Source: CAYGBW01 sp964348185 (GTDB lineage: Bacteria > Desulfobacterota > BSN033 > WVXP01). Taken from it: a stretch of 20,841 nt of DNA. Within the stretch, counting starts at the first letter, position 1. The number at the start of each line of letters is the position of its first letter. The stretch is from the NCBI GenBank assembly GCA_964348185.1, contig CAYGBW010000146.1, positions 1 to 20,841 of the forward strand, written 5' to 3'. A model generated the notes under the pieces. That model was given only the letters and a program-made list of their open reading frames with translations, did not search any database and was not told the DNA's origin. Shown piece by piece: positions 1 to 7,218 of the stretch. The position numbers and the translations under genes were made by a program.

Positions 1-121
1 CAATGTATCGATTACTGCGGAGTTGATTACTCCCATCGCCCTTGAGAAGGAGTTACGGTTTGCCATTCGGGAAGGGGGTCGAACCGTGGGAGCCGGCGTC
101 GTCAGCGATATCCTGGAATGA
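1..121 (+). CDS. tuf: Elongation factor Tu, C-terminal fragment
   Basis: This is the last 39 codons of EF-Tu, the GTPase that delivers aminoacyl-tRNA to the ribosome; the rest lies left of the window. The frame starting at base 2 reads through ITAELITPIALEKELRFAIR and GGRTVGAGVVSDILE to TGA at 119-121. This is the highly conserved end of domain 3, which packs against the tRNA T stem. The gene stops 22 bases before rpsJ, the usual tuf-S10 linkage in bacteria that join the str and S10 clusters, so the main promoter for the ribosomal series is probably upstream of the window. The fragment is too conserved to help with taxonomy. Confidence 0.97.
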   Translation, partial: NVSITAELITPIALEKELRFAIREGGRTVGAGVVSDILE

Positions 122-143
122 GTAACCGGGGAGGAGATGAACC

Positions 144-452
144 GTGACCGGGCAGAAGATCAGGGTTTCCCTGAAATCCTATGACTACAAGTTGCTCGAC
201 AAGTCGGTTGGTGAAATCGTGGAGACTGTGAAAAGAACGGGGGCCACCGTGGCTGGACCGGTTCCCCTGCCCACTAAGATTAGCAAGTTTTGCGTTTTGC
301 GCTCACCCCATGTGGACAAGAAGTCACGGGAGCAGTTTGAGATTCGGACTCACAAACGGTTGATCGATATTCTGGAACCAACTCAGCAGACCGTCGACGC
401 CCTGATGAAGCTCGATCTTGCCGCCGGTATTGATGTGGAAATAAAGCTCTAG
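144..452 (+). CDS. rpsJ: 30S ribosomal protein S10 (uS10)
   Basis: This 102-residue protein has the normal length of uS10, a 30S head protein that also takes part in transcription antitermination as NusE. Recognisable family blocks are KIRVSLKSYDYKLLD near the N-terminus, GPVPLPTK (about 39-46) on the extended loop, and SPHVDKKSREQFEIRTHKR (about 54-72). The start is GTG at 144, 7 bases after GAGGAG (131-136). It is the first gene of the S10 cluster and follows tuf by 22 bases, with no room for a separate large regulatory leader. Nothing is unusual in the protein. Confidence 0.97.
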   Translation: MTGQKIRVSLKSYDYKLLDKSVGEIVETVKRTGATVAGPVPLPTKISKFCVLRSPHVDKKSREQFEIRTHKRLIDILEPTQQTVDALMKLDLAAGIDVEIKL

Positions 453-505
453 GAGCCCGAGAGGGTGTTTTTCTCTTGATCTAAGATGAACAGTTGAGTG
501 GGCTG

Positions 506-1159
506 ATGAAGGGGATTATTGGAAAAAAACTGGGCATGACGCAGGTTTTCCTGGAAGATGGAAACGCTGCGTCAGTGACTGTTGTAGAGGCTGGGCCTTG
601 TCCCGTCATCCAAAAAAAGACGCTGGAAAGAGACGGGTATCAGGCCCTTCAACTCGCATTTCTACCCAAGAAGCCAACACGGGTAAACAAACCCCTGCAG
701 GGCCATTTTGCAAAAGCTGAGAAGGGGACCTACTATTTTCTGCGGGAGATTCGGACCGATGATGTGAGTCAATTTGAGATTGGCCAGGAAATCACCGTGG
801 ACATCTTTGAACCTGGAGAAATTGTCGATGTCATCGGGACCAGCAAGGGAAGGGGATTCACAGGGGTCATCAAACGGCACGGTTTCAGGGGTGCTCCAGG
901 CGGTCATGGAACTCATGAGTATTTCCGGCACGGCGGCTCCATCGGAGCGGCTGCCTATCCGAGTCGTACCTTTAAGGGAATGAAGATGCCCGGTCACCAC
1001 GGGAACAGTCGTGTGACCGTCCAACATTTGAAGATCATAGACGTCAGGCCAGCAGAGAACCTTCTTCTCATCAAAGGCGCTGTTCCAGGATGGAGAAACG
1101 GCATCGTAATCGTTCAGGAAGCGAAAAAGAAAGCGTCACGGCCAAAAAAACAGACGTAG
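506..1159 (+). CDS. rplC: 50S ribosomal protein L3 (uL3)
   Basis: uL3 is an early-assembly 50S protein whose long loop reaches toward the peptidyl transferase centre. The sequence opens with MKGIIGKKLGMTQVFLEDGN, holds the conserved GTSKGRGFTGVIKRHGF block in the middle, then GGSIGAAAYPSRTFKGMKMPG and GNSRVTVQ. From ATG 506 the protein is 217 residues, near the family norm. A TTG at 494 is in frame and adds four residues, but known uL3 proteins begin at or close to MKG and the GAGTGGG before 506 is an acceptable ribosome binding site, so 506 is preferred. It follows rpsJ by 53 bases. The C-terminus is a short basic tail. Confidence 0.95.
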   Translation: MKGIIGKKLGMTQVFLEDGNAASVTVVEAGPCPVIQKKTLERDGYQALQLAFLPKKPTRVNKPLQGHFAKAEKGTYYFLREIRTDDVSQFEIGQEITVDIFEPGEIVDVIGTSKGRGFTGVIKRHGFRGAPGGHGTHEYFRHGGSIGAAAYPSRTFKGMKMPGHHGNSRVTVQHLKIIDVRPAENLLLIKGAVPGWRNGIVIVQEAKKKASRPKKQT

Positions 1160-1204
1160 ACCAGGCAAAAGGGGGGACGGTTTCTGGTTTGGGAACACGA
1201 GGAT

Positions 1205-1822
1205 ATGGTCACGATTGACTTATACAGCCAGGCAAAAGAGAAGGTTTCGGAGATTGATCTTAACGATCGAATTTTCAATTCCGATGTGAAGGGCCATCTC
1301 CTCCATGATGTCGTCCGAATGCAGATGGCCCGGAAGCGAAGCGGATCGGCGTCGACAAAAACCCGCTCCATGGTCAGGGGAGGTGGGGCCAAGCCCTGGC
1401 GACAGAAAGGAACCGGACGGGCGCGGGCGGGGACCATCCGTTCACCCCTCTGGCGGGGTGGCGGGGTTGTATTCGGTCCCTCTCCCAGGAAATACGACCT
1501 GGCCGTTCCCAAAAAAGTCCGAAGAGGGGCTCTCCGATCGGCTCTCAGCCTGAGAAACAAGGAGGGGAAGCTCTGGGTCCTCCGGGACTTGGAAATTGGA
1601 GAGATCAAAACCAAAAGGTTCGTTCAGTTTATGGAGGCTTTCGGATTCGATAATGCTCTGATCGTCATCGACAAAGAAGATATCAACGTGGAAAGATCGG
1701 CGAGAAACGTTCCGGGTGTCAAGGTTCTCAGAGTTGAGGGGTTGAACGTCTATGACATTCTCTCCCATGAGAATCTGGTCTTTGTTGAGGAAGCCGTTCA
1801 GCGAATTCAAGAGGTCTTGTGA
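1205..1822 (+). CDS. rplD: 50S ribosomal protein L4 (uL4)
   Basis: uL4 binds 23S rRNA and lines the peptide exit tunnel. In some proteobacteria it also represses its own S10 operon. The 205-residue product has the family's arginine- and glycine-rich tunnel loop at about residues 45-90 (RSMVRGGGAKPWRQKGTGRA, then RSPLWRGGGVVFGP). Its second half ends with the normal domain that includes NVYDILSHENLVF. The start is ATG 1205 after GAGGAT. The stop at 1820-1822 falls two bases before the preferred rplW start, so the two genes are probably translationally coupled. No S10-leader structure for L4 autoregulation can be judged, because the leader would lie upstream of the window. Confidence 0.96.
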   Translation: MVTIDLYSQAKEKVSEIDLNDRIFNSDVKGHLLHDVVRMQMARKRSGSASTKTRSMVRGGGAKPWRQKGTGRARAGTIRSPLWRGGGVVFGPSPRKYDLAVPKKVRRGALRSALSLRNKEGKLWVLRDLEIGEIKTKRFVQFMEAFGFDNALIVIDKEDINVERSARNVPGVKVLRVEGLNVYDILSHENLVFVEEAVQRIQEVL

Positions 1823-1824
1823 TC

Positions 1825-2115
1825 ATGAAAGAACTCTATAATATCATAAAAAGGCCTCTCATCACGGAGAAAAGCAACCGCCAGAAGGAGTCGCAGAACC
1901 AATACGTTTTTGAGGTCGATCGAAGGGCCAACAAGATAGAAATCAAAAGGGCAGTTGAGCGGCTCTTCAGGGTCAGAGTGGATCGAGTCAACGTTTCCGG
2001 GGTACGGGGCAAGGTGAAAAGGGTTGGAAGAAACATGGGAAAGCGCCCCGACTGGAAGAAGGCTGTGGTGCTTCTCAGAGAAGGCAATCGGATCGACTTT
2101 TTCGAAGGCGCATAG
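1825..2115 (+). CDS. rplW: 50S ribosomal protein L23 (uL23)
   Basis: uL23 sits at the polypeptide exit and is the docking site for trigger factor and SRP. The family signature is clear: MKELYNIIKRPLITEKS at the start, YVFEVDRRANKIEIKRAVE (about 27-45), then KRVGRNMGKRPDWKKAVV near the end. From ATG 1825 the protein is 96 residues. A GTG at 1819 is in frame but overlaps the rplD stop and is too close to the purine-rich AGAGG, so the ATG is preferred. The gene is followed by an unusually long 228-base gap before rplB, described separately. Confidence 0.95.
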   Translation: MKELYNIIKRPLITEKSNRQKESQNQYVFEVDRRANKIEIKRAVERLFRVRVDRVNVSGVRGKVKRVGRNMGKRPDWKKAVVLLREGNRIDFFEGA

Positions 2116-2343
2116 CACCCTTCCAGGGGCAGGTCGTTCCTTGAGGAGCGTTGAGAAAGTAGGAACAAGTTCTAAGTTAAGGCAGGTTGTCTGGGGTCCG
2201 TCGTTTGTTGCTCAAGAGTTGGGATTTTGACCTGTCGGGGCATCTCACGCCATCGCAGAGCCTACGTATCTGATTGAGTAATTCTGACGGGTCCTTACAA
2301 CTGACCACTGACACCGGACAACTAACGCTCGAGGATCGAGATC
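2116..2343. other. Long intergenic gap with decayed low-complexity repeats
   Basis: This gap separates rplW from rplB, genes that are normally a few tens of bases apart. No open frame looks coding. The right part (about 2296-2328) is a run of degenerate heptamer-like units, ACAACTGACCACTGACACC then GGACAACTAACG, resembling the CTGACAA-type short tandem repeats seen between genes in several bacterial groups. A second fragment, ACAAGTTCTAAGTTAAGG near 2165-2182, resembles another simple-repeat type. GAGGA at 2331-2335 is the rplB ribosome binding site. I see no good promoter or terminator. The repeat-family assignment is from memory of similar sequences and is an inference. Confidence 0.55.
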
Positions 2344-3165
2344 ATGGCGATCAAAAAGTACAGACCCACGTCTCCAGCGCGGCGGGCCATGACTGGGGAG
2401 ACATTTGAAGAAATCACTCGAAAAAAACCCGAGAAGAGTCTGACGAGGCCTCTGAGCAAGACGGGCGGGAGAAACTGTTATGGCCGAATAACTGCGCGCC
2501 ATCGAGGTGGCGGACACAAGAGAAAGTTTCGAATCATCGATTTCAAACGCAATAAAAAGGGGATTCCCGCCACCGTCGCGTCCATTGAATACGATCCGAA
2601 CCGATCCGCTCGGATCGCCTTGCTCCATTATGTCGATGGAGAGAAACGGTATATTCTGGCTCCGGCAAAACTGGGCGTGGGTGATCAGGTCATTTCAAGC
2701 GATGCAGCGGACATTAAACCTGGAAATGCTCTACCCCTGAGAAACATTCCCGTAGGGTCCACTATCCATAATGTGGAACTGAAAATAGGGAGAGGAGGCC
2801 AGATTATTCGCAGCGCAGGTACCTATGGTCAGTTCATGGCCAAAGAGGGTAAATACGCGCAGATCAAGCTGCCCTCCGGCGAAGTGCGAATGGTCCTACT
2901 CGATTGTATGGCCACGATCGGTCAGGTAAGCAGCTTGGAGCATGAAAACATCGATCTCGGTAAGGCAGGTAAGAAGCGCTGGTTGGGGAGAAGGCCGAGG
3001 GTTCGCGGGGTCGCCATGAACCCTGTGGACCACCCTATGGGCGGTGGGGAAGGAAAGAGTTCTGGCGGCCGACACCCTTGCACGCCTTGGGGTAAGCCTA
3101 CAAAGGGCTACAAGACCCGGAAAAACAGGGCGACAGACAAGTACATCGTTAGAGCCAGAGGCTGA
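2344..3165 (+). CDS. rplB: 50S ribosomal protein L2 (uL2)
   Basis: uL2 is needed for subunit association and for peptidyl transferase centre assembly. At 273 residues it matches the family. Landmarks are MAIKKYRPTSPARRAMT at the N-terminus, GGGHKRKFRIIDFKR (about 55-69), and IEYDPNRSARIALLHY in the OB-fold part. The C-terminal VRGVAMNPVDHPMGGGEGKS contains the conserved histidine (in the DHPMGGGEG motif) known to be important near the peptidyl transferase centre. ATG 2344 lies 8 bases after GAGGA. rpsS begins 14 bases downstream. The only oddity is the long gap in front of it. Confidence 0.97.
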   Translation: MAIKKYRPTSPARRAMTGETFEEITRKKPEKSLTRPLSKTGGRNCYGRITARHRGGGHKRKFRIIDFKRNKKGIPATVASIEYDPNRSARIALLHYVDGEKRYILAPAKLGVGDQVISSDAADIKPGNALPLRNIPVGSTIHNVELKIGRGGQIIRSAGTYGQFMAKEGKYAQIKLPSGEVRMVLLDCMATIGQVSSLEHENIDLGKAGKKRWLGRRPRVRGVAMNPVDHPMGGGEGKSSGGRHPCTPWGKPTKGYKTRKNRATDKYIVRARG

Positions 3166-3179
3166 TTGAGGGAACGAGA

Positions 3180-3467
3180 ATGGCACGATCGATCAAAAAG
3201 GGGCCCTTTGTCGATGAGCATCTCTTGAAAAAAGTCAACCAGGCCATGGAAACCTCAGGCGGGAAGGTGATCAAGACCTGGTCACGGCGATCTACCATCA
3301 TACCGGAGATGGTCGGTCTAACTTTTGCGGTTCACAATGGCAGGAAGTTCATTCCGGTCTTCGTCACCGAAGAAATGGTAGGCTATAAACTGGGCGAATT
3401 CTCCCCAACTCGAACCTTCTATGGTCATTCTGGAGATCGAAAAACACGGGTGAAAGGAAAGAAATAG
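3180..3467 (+). CDS. rpsS: 30S ribosomal protein S19 (uS19)
   Basis: uS19 lies in the 30S head and contacts the A-site tRNA region and uS13. The 95-residue product has the family's start MARSIKKGPFVDEHLLKKV, the central block IKTWSRRSTIIPEMVGLTFA, and the conserved C-terminal block KLGEFSPTRTFYGHSGDRK. ATG 3180 follows GAGGGA (3168-3173). rplV starts with GTG two bases after the rpsS stop (TAG at 3465-3467), so translation of the pair is probably coupled. Confidence 0.97.
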   Translation: MARSIKKGPFVDEHLLKKVNQAMETSGGKVIKTWSRRSTIIPEMVGLTFAVHNGRKFIPVFVTEEMVGYKLGEFSPTRTFYGHSGDRKTRVKGKK

Positions 3468-3468
3468 G

Positions 3469-3801
3469 GTGGAGGTCCAGGCGAAAGCGAGGTTTATTCG
3501 AATATCTCCCAGAAAGGCCGGTCTGGCTGCTGACCTTGTTCGGGGCAAAATGGTTCAGGAGGCCCTGACAGATCTAGCATTCTGCCAAAAAGCCGGGGGC
3601 AGAATCATCACCAAACTCCTGAAGTCCGCTTTGGCCAACGTAGATCAGTTGGGAAACATGGATATGGACAGCCTTTTTGTCAAGCGAATTTCTGTCGATC
3701 AGGGACCGACCATGAAGCGGTTTCGTCCCCGTGCCATGGGGAGAGCGACACGGATTCGTAAGCGAACGAGCCACATCACGCTCATTTTGGACGAAAAGTA
3801 G
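3469..3801 (+). CDS. rplV: 50S ribosomal protein L22 (uL22)
   Basis: uL22 extends a beta-hairpin into the peptide exit tunnel and is a known macrolide-resistance locus. The 110 residues show the family pattern: KARFIRISPRKAGLAADLVR at the N-terminus, a central helix with LLKSALANVDQL, and the tunnel hairpin GPTMKRFRPRAMGRATRIRK (about 79-98) followed by SHITLIL. The start is GTG 3469, preceded by GAAAGGAAAG inside the end of rpsS. After its stop comes a 214-base gap before rpsC, again unusually long for this cluster. Confidence 0.96.
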   Translation: MEVQAKARFIRISPRKAGLAADLVRGKMVQEALTDLAFCQKAGGRIITKLLKSALANVDQLGNMDMDSLFVKRISVDQGPTMKRFRPRAMGRATRIRKRTSHITLILDEK

Positions 3802-4015
3802 AACTTAGGGACTTCGCCGCTCCCTTATGGAGTATTGGAGCAATAAGACATTGGAGTATTGGGTTGAGAAGATGGGCAAGGGGCTTTATGGTATTAGTTC
3901 CCACGATTCCATTACGCCAACACTCCATCGCTCGATGTGGATAGATTAGCCGTAACAGCAACTCGTGATTTCAATGAGATGCGGAAATTCAGAGATTTTT
4001 TGAGGAGGGACTGGT
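3802..4015. repeat. Intergenic gap with direct and inverted TGGAGTATTGG repeats
   Basis: TGGAGTATTGG occurs at 3828-3838 and again at 3852-3862. CCAACACTCCA at 3917-3927 is its reverse complement with one mismatch, so the left copies can pair with the right one across about 54-78 bases. The similarity extends weakly beyond the core. The arrangement resembles the remains of a small non-coding intergenic repeat (REP/MITE-like) inserted between rplV and rpsC, which are normally close together. No frame in the gap is convincingly coding. The last 20 bases hold the rpsC ribosome binding site GAGGAGGGA. Confidence 0.5.
3864..3892 (+). promoter_or_regulatory. Possible internal sigma70-type promoter before rpsC
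   Basis: TTGAGA (3864-3869), a 17-base spacer and TATGGT (3887-3892) match the sigma70 boxes at 5 of 6 and 4 of 6 positions. They lie about 125 bases before rpsC, inside the repeat-bearing gap. This could be a booster promoter brought by, or evolved in, the extra DNA. Matches of this quality also arise by chance, so confidence is low. Confidence 0.2.
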
Positions 4016-4669
4016 GTGGGACAAAAAGTTCATCCCGTCGGCTTTAGATTAGGCATCAACAAATCATGGGATTCCCGTTGGTACGCGGAGAAGGACTTTC
4101 CCCAACTCTTGAGCGAGGATATCCAAATTCGAGATTTCCTGAAGGGGAGGCTATTTCATGCGGGCGTCTCAAGAATCGAAATCGAGAGGGCGGCGAACAA
4201 GGCCAGAAAGGCCAAAGTCAATATCTATACGGTAAGACCGGGGATTATCATCGGCAAGAAGGGAGCGGAGGTAGAGAATCTGAGAAAGGCCCTTCAAAAA
4301 ATGACTGGGAAGGAGATTTTCATCAACATCCAAGAGGTGAAGAAGGCGGAAATGGACGCCCAACTCATTGCAGAGAACGTTGCCCTTCAGCTTGAAAGAA
4401 GAGTCGCTTTCCGGAGAGCCATGAAGAAGGCGGTCACTTCTGCCCTCAAGATGGGTGCCCGGGGGATTCGGGTCGCCTGTGCCGGAAGACTCGGAGGAGC
4501 CGAGATGGCTCGTCGAGAATGGTATCGGGAGGGGCGGGTTCCTCTACATACCCTGCGGGCTGATATCGACTATGGTTTTGCCGAAGCCCAGACCACGTAC
4601 GGGAAAATTGGAATAAAGGTCTGGGTTTACAAAGGAGAGATCTTCCAACAGAAAGAGGAAAAAAGCTAG
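4016..4669 (+). CDS. rpsC: 30S ribosomal protein S3 (uS3)
   Basis: uS3 lines the mRNA entry channel and has helicase-related function there. The 217-residue protein starts MGQKVHPVGFRLGINKSWDS, carries a type II KH domain with RPGIIIGKKGAEVENLRKAL (the GxxG loop is IGKKG, about residue 82), and then the C-terminal domain with GARGIRVACAGRLGGAEMAR and LHTLRADIDYGFAEA. GTG 4016 follows GAGGAGGGA at a proper distance. It resumes the tight gene packing after the gap at 3802-4015; rplP follows by 43 bases. Confidence 0.97.
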   Translation: MGQKVHPVGFRLGINKSWDSRWYAEKDFPQLLSEDIQIRDFLKGRLFHAGVSRIEIERAANKARKAKVNIYTVRPGIIIGKKGAEVENLRKALQKMTGKEIFINIQEVKKAEMDAQLIAENVALQLERRVAFRRAMKKAVTSALKMGARGIRVACAGRLGGAEMARREWYREGRVPLHTLRADIDYGFAEAQTTYGKIGIKVWVYKGEIFQQKEEKS

Positions 4670-4712
4670 GTCCGAAACCCTGGGGCGAAGGGGGATGGTG
4701 AGGGAGTGAGCC

Positions 4713-5129
4713 ATGTTGGCACCCAAAAAGGTTAAGTATCGGAAACAGCAGAAAGGAAGAATGAAGACAGTTCGGACGGCTGGATGTACGCTCACCTTTG
4801 GGGACTTCGGCCTGCGAGCTCTCGAGCCGGGATGGATAACGGCCAGACAGATCGAGGCGGCCCGAATCGCCATGACGCGATTCATCAAGAGGAGCGGAAG
4901 GATCTGGATCAGGATATTCCCTGACAAGCCGACGACAAAGAAACCTGCAGAGACTCGCATGGGAAAGGGTAAGGGGCCTCCTGAGGATTGGGTGGCGGTC
5001 GTCCGGCCTGGAAGGATTCTGTATGAAATGGAGGGGGTTGATGAAGAGAGTGCAAGAGAGGCCCTTCGACTCGCCGCCCACAAGCTTCCGATTGCGACTC
5101 GGTTTACCTCGAGGGAGGTATTCACATGA
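4713..5129 (+). CDS. rplP: 50S ribosomal protein L16 (uL16)
   Basis: uL16 binds near the A site and helps position aminoacyl-tRNA. At 138 residues it has the usual length. Family blocks are MLAPKKVKYRKQQKGRMK, FGDFGLRALEPGWITARQIE (about 30-49), RIWIRIFPDKPTTKKPAETR and MGKGKGPPEDWVAVVRPGRI (about 83-102). ATG 4713 is preceded by GAGGGAGTGAGCC. Its stop overlaps the rpmC start by four bases (ATGA at 5126-5129), an arrangement that usually means coupled translation. Confidence 0.97.
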   Translation: MLAPKKVKYRKQQKGRMKTVRTAGCTLTFGDFGLRALEPGWITARQIEAARIAMTRFIKRSGRIWIRIFPDKPTTKKPAETRMGKGKGPPEDWVAVVRPGRILYEMEGVDEESAREALRLAAHKLPIATRFTSREVFT

Positions 5130-5350
5130 AGGCTAGGGATCTCCGTGACCTAAGTCCCGATGAATTGAGAGGAAAGGAGAAGGATATCAGAGAGGAACTC
5201 TTCAATTTGAGATTTCAGCATGCGACCGGACAACTGGAAAACACCATGAGAATTCCTCAGCTGAAGAAAGACCTTGCTCGTACCAAGACCATTCTCAGGG
5301 AGAAGGAACGAGAACATAAACCCGGGAACGAGGTCGCAAACCAGAAGTAA
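5126..5350 (+). CDS. rpmC: 50S ribosomal protein L29 (uL29)
   Basis: uL29 is a small helical hairpin protein near the tunnel exit beside uL23. The 74 residues begin MKARDLRDLSPDELRGKEKD and continue with the family's LFNLRFQHATGQLENTMRI, then a second basic helix and a lysine-rich tail. The ATG overlaps the rplP stop by four bases. The stop TAA ends at 5350, 14 bases before the preferred rpsQ start. Length is slightly above the common 63-70 residues because of the C-terminal tail. Confidence 0.95.
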   Translation: MKARDLRDLSPDELRGKEKDIREELFNLRFQHATGQLENTMRIPQLKKDLARTKTILREKEREHKPGNEVANQK

Positions 5351-5364
5351 TGGGGTGGGCAGAT

Positions 5365-5622
5365 ATGAGTACACGGGGCATCAGAAAAACCCTCGTCGGT
5401 ACTGTCACAAGCGATAAAATGGACAAAACCGTGGTTGTTGTGGTCAATCGGTTGGTCAAAGACCCAAAGTACAAGAAATACATTCGCAGGCGATCCAAGT
5501 ACCAGGCTCATGATGGAAGTAACCAGTGCAGGGTGGGAGATCGGGTACTCCTCATTGAGACAAGGCCCCTCAGTAAGGAAAAACGCTGGCGCGTCAGGGA
5601 GATCATAGAAAAGGCAGTGTAG
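5365..5622 (+). CDS. rpsQ: 30S ribosomal protein S17 (uS17)
   Basis: uS17 is a primary 16S rRNA-binding OB-fold protein. The sequence shows RGIRKTLVGTVTSDKMDKTV, then VVVNRLVKDPKYKKYIRRRS, the conserved AHDGSNQCRVGDRVLLIETR, and PLSKEKRWRVREI at the end. ATG 5365 gives 85 residues and is preceded by GGGGTGGG. An in-frame ATG at 5350 overlapping the rpmC stop would add five residues (MGWAD) but has a poorer ribosome binding site. This is the last gene of the S10 set; rplN follows after 38 bases without a visible terminator. Confidence 0.96.
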   Translation: MSTRGIRKTLVGTVTSDKMDKTVVVVVNRLVKDPKYKKYIRRRSKYQAHDGSNQCRVGDRVLLIETRPLSKEKRWRVREIIEKAV

Positions 5623-5660
5623 AAGCCGCGTGTTCGGGATGCGGATGAAGGGACGTCATC

Positions 5661-6029
5661 ATGATTCAGATGCAAACCATACTGGATGTTGCGGACAATT
5701 CTGGGGCGAAGAAGGTCGGTTGCATCAAGATTTTGGGGGGAACTCGCCGGAAGTATGCTCGGGTTGGTGACGTCATTGTTGTCTCCGTGAAAGATGCCAT
5801 CCCCAATTCAAAGATCAAGAAGGGTGAAGTCGTCCGGGCGGTAGTCGTCCGGACCACCAAAGAGGTTGGCAGGCCCGATGGATCATACATTCGATTCAAT
5901 GACAATTCGGCTGTGCTGATTAATCCCCAGGGAGAGCCCATTGGGACGAGAATCTTTGGGCCGGTGGCCCGTGAGCTGAGAGCCAGAAGATTCATGAAGA
6001 TCGTCTCTCTTGCTCCAGAGGTGGTCTGA
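5661..6029 (+). CDS. rplN: 50S ribosomal protein L14 (uL14)
   Basis: uL14 sits at the subunit interface and is the binding site of the silencing factor RsfS. The 122 residues match the family throughout: MIQMQTILDVADNSGAKKVG, a central GDVIVVSVKDAIPNSKIKKG, VVRTTKEVGRPDGSYIRFND, and the ending FGPVARELRARRFMKIVSLA. ATG 5661 follows AAGGGA. It opens the spc part of the cluster. In Escherichia coli uS8 regulates spc translation at the rplN-rplE region; I did not find an obvious equivalent site here. Confidence 0.97.
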   Translation: MIQMQTILDVADNSGAKKVGCIKILGGTRRKYARVGDVIVVSVKDAIPNSKIKKGEVVRAVVVRTTKEVGRPDGSYIRFNDNSAVLINPQGEPIGTRIFGPVARELRARRFMKIVSLAPEVV

Positions 6030-6073
6030 GGAGGTCGAGGATCTTGAGCTCTCTAGCACACTCGGAGTCATCC

Positions 6074-6403
6074 ATGAAGTATCAAAAACGAAATCTCAAG
6101 AAGAATGATTTGGTCATGGTCATTGCGGGGAAAGAGAAAGGAAAAAGCGGGAGGATTCTGCGGCTTTATACCAAGAAAGACCGGGCCATTGTGGAAAAGA
6201 TCAACTTCGTCAAGCGACACCAACGCCCCAGCGGCCAGCAGAGGCAGGGGGGTATCATTGAGAAAGAAGCCCCCATTTGTTTATCCAATCTCATGCTGAT
6301 CTGCGAAAGTTGCAACAAACCTGTCCGTGTTGGGAGAAAGGTGCTGGAGGATGGGAAGAGGGCGAGATACTGTAAGAAATGTGGAGAGATGACTGACAAA
6401 TAG
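6074..6403 (+). CDS. rplX: 50S ribosomal protein L24 with C-terminal zinc ribbon (uL24)
   Basis: uL24 is an assembly initiator of the 50S subunit. A KOW motif covers LKKNDLVMVIAGKEKGKSGR (about residues 8-27), followed by VEKINFVKRHQRP and the family tail. The C-terminal part has two CxxC pairs, CESC and CKKC, separated by about 22 residues, which suggests a bound zinc as in many non-enteric uL24 proteins. ATG 6074 has GGAG six bases upstream and gives 109 residues. A TTG at 6044 in frame would add ten residues with no family support. It follows rplN by 44 bases. Confidence 0.95.
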   Translation: MKYQKRNLKKNDLVMVIAGKEKGKSGRILRLYTKKDRAIVEKINFVKRHQRPSGQQRQGGIIEKEAPICLSNLMLICESCNKPVRVGRKVLEDGKRARYCKKCGEMTDK

Positions 6404-6415
6404 GAATCCGATGCC

Positions 6416-6955
6416 ATGGCAACATTGAAGGAGCGATACCGGACAGAGATTGTTCCAGCCCTCCTCAAGCGGTTCAATTACCGGAACATCATGGAAGTCC
6501 CGAGGGTGGAGAAAATCGTGGTCAATATGGGTCTGGGAGAAGCGATTCAAAACATCAAGATCCTTGATGCTTCCACCAGAGAACTGGCCGCCATCACGGG
6601 ACAGCGCCCTGTTGTAACCAAGGCGAGAAAATCGATTGCCCAGTTCAAGGTGAGAACGGGGATGCCCATAGGCTGTATGGTGACCCTGAGAAGGGATCGA
6701 ATGTACTATTTTCTGGATCGTCTGATCAACGTCGCCTTGCCCAGAGTTAGAGATTTTAGGGGGCTTTCCCCGAACTCTTTCGATGGGAGAGGAAACTACA
6801 CGCTGGGGGTAAGAGAGCAACTCATCTTCCCAGAGGTGGATTATGACAAGATCGAAAAGGCCAAAGGGATGAATATCTCGATCATCACAACGGCGAAAAC
6901 GGATGAAGAGGCGAGAGAACTGCTAAGCATCATGGGAATACCCTTCAGAACGTAG
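6416..6955 (+). CDS. rplE: 50S ribosomal protein L5 (uL5)
   Basis: uL5 binds 5S rRNA and forms the bridge to the 30S head. The 179 residues carry the family blocks VPRVEKIVVNMGLGEAIQN, TGQRPVVTKARKSIAQFKVR (about 61-80), RTGMPIGCMVTLRRDRMY, and ALPRVRDFRGLSPNSFDGRG. The C-terminal block is YTLGVREQLIFPEVDYDKI. ATG 6416 follows AGGA in the rplX stop region. The stop at 6953-6955 is part of TAGGAGG, which also serves as the ribosome binding site of rpsZ. Confidence 0.97.
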   Translation: MATLKERYRTEIVPALLKRFNYRNIMEVPRVEKIVVNMGLGEAIQNIKILDASTRELAAITGQRPVVTKARKSIAQFKVRTGMPIGCMVTLRRDRMYYFLDRLINVALPRVRDFRGLSPNSFDGRGNYTLGVREQLIFPEVDYDKIEKAKGMNISIITTAKTDEEARELLSIMGIPFRT

Positions 6956-6965
6956 GAGGTTGGCG

Positions 6966-7151
6966 TTGGCAAAAAAGTCTTTGATCGTAAAATCCAAGAG
7001 GCCAAAAAAGTTCTCTGTCCGGCAGTATAATCGTTGCGATGTGTGTGGACGGCCAAGGGGGTTCTATCGCCGATTCAACATGTGCCGCATTTGTTTGCGA
7101 AAATGTGCATTGACAGGAATGATTCCTGGGATGATGAAATCCAGTTGGTAG
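6966..7151 (+). CDS. rpsZ: 30S ribosomal protein S14, zinc-binding type Z (uS14)
   Basis: This is the short, zinc-binding form of uS14, a late-assembling 30S head protein. It is 61 residues, the exact length of the type Z family, against about 100 for the zinc-free form. The zinc ligands are C-X2-C-X12-C-X2-C in CDVC and CRIC, and the C-terminus PGMMKSSW matches the family's conserved SW ending. TTG 6966 lies 6 bases after AGGAGG (6954-6959). The in-frame TTG at 6960 touches the Shine-Dalgarno sequence and is rejected. No second copy is visible in the window. Confidence 0.95.
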   Translation: MAKKSLIVKSKRPKKFSVRQYNRCDVCGRPRGFYRRFNMCRICLRKCALTGMIPGMMKSSW

Positions 7152-7218
7152 GTTTCTGGAAAATCAAAACGCTTTCTCTAGGATCGCACTCGATTCTCAG
7201 TGTGTGAGGAGTCGGAAG

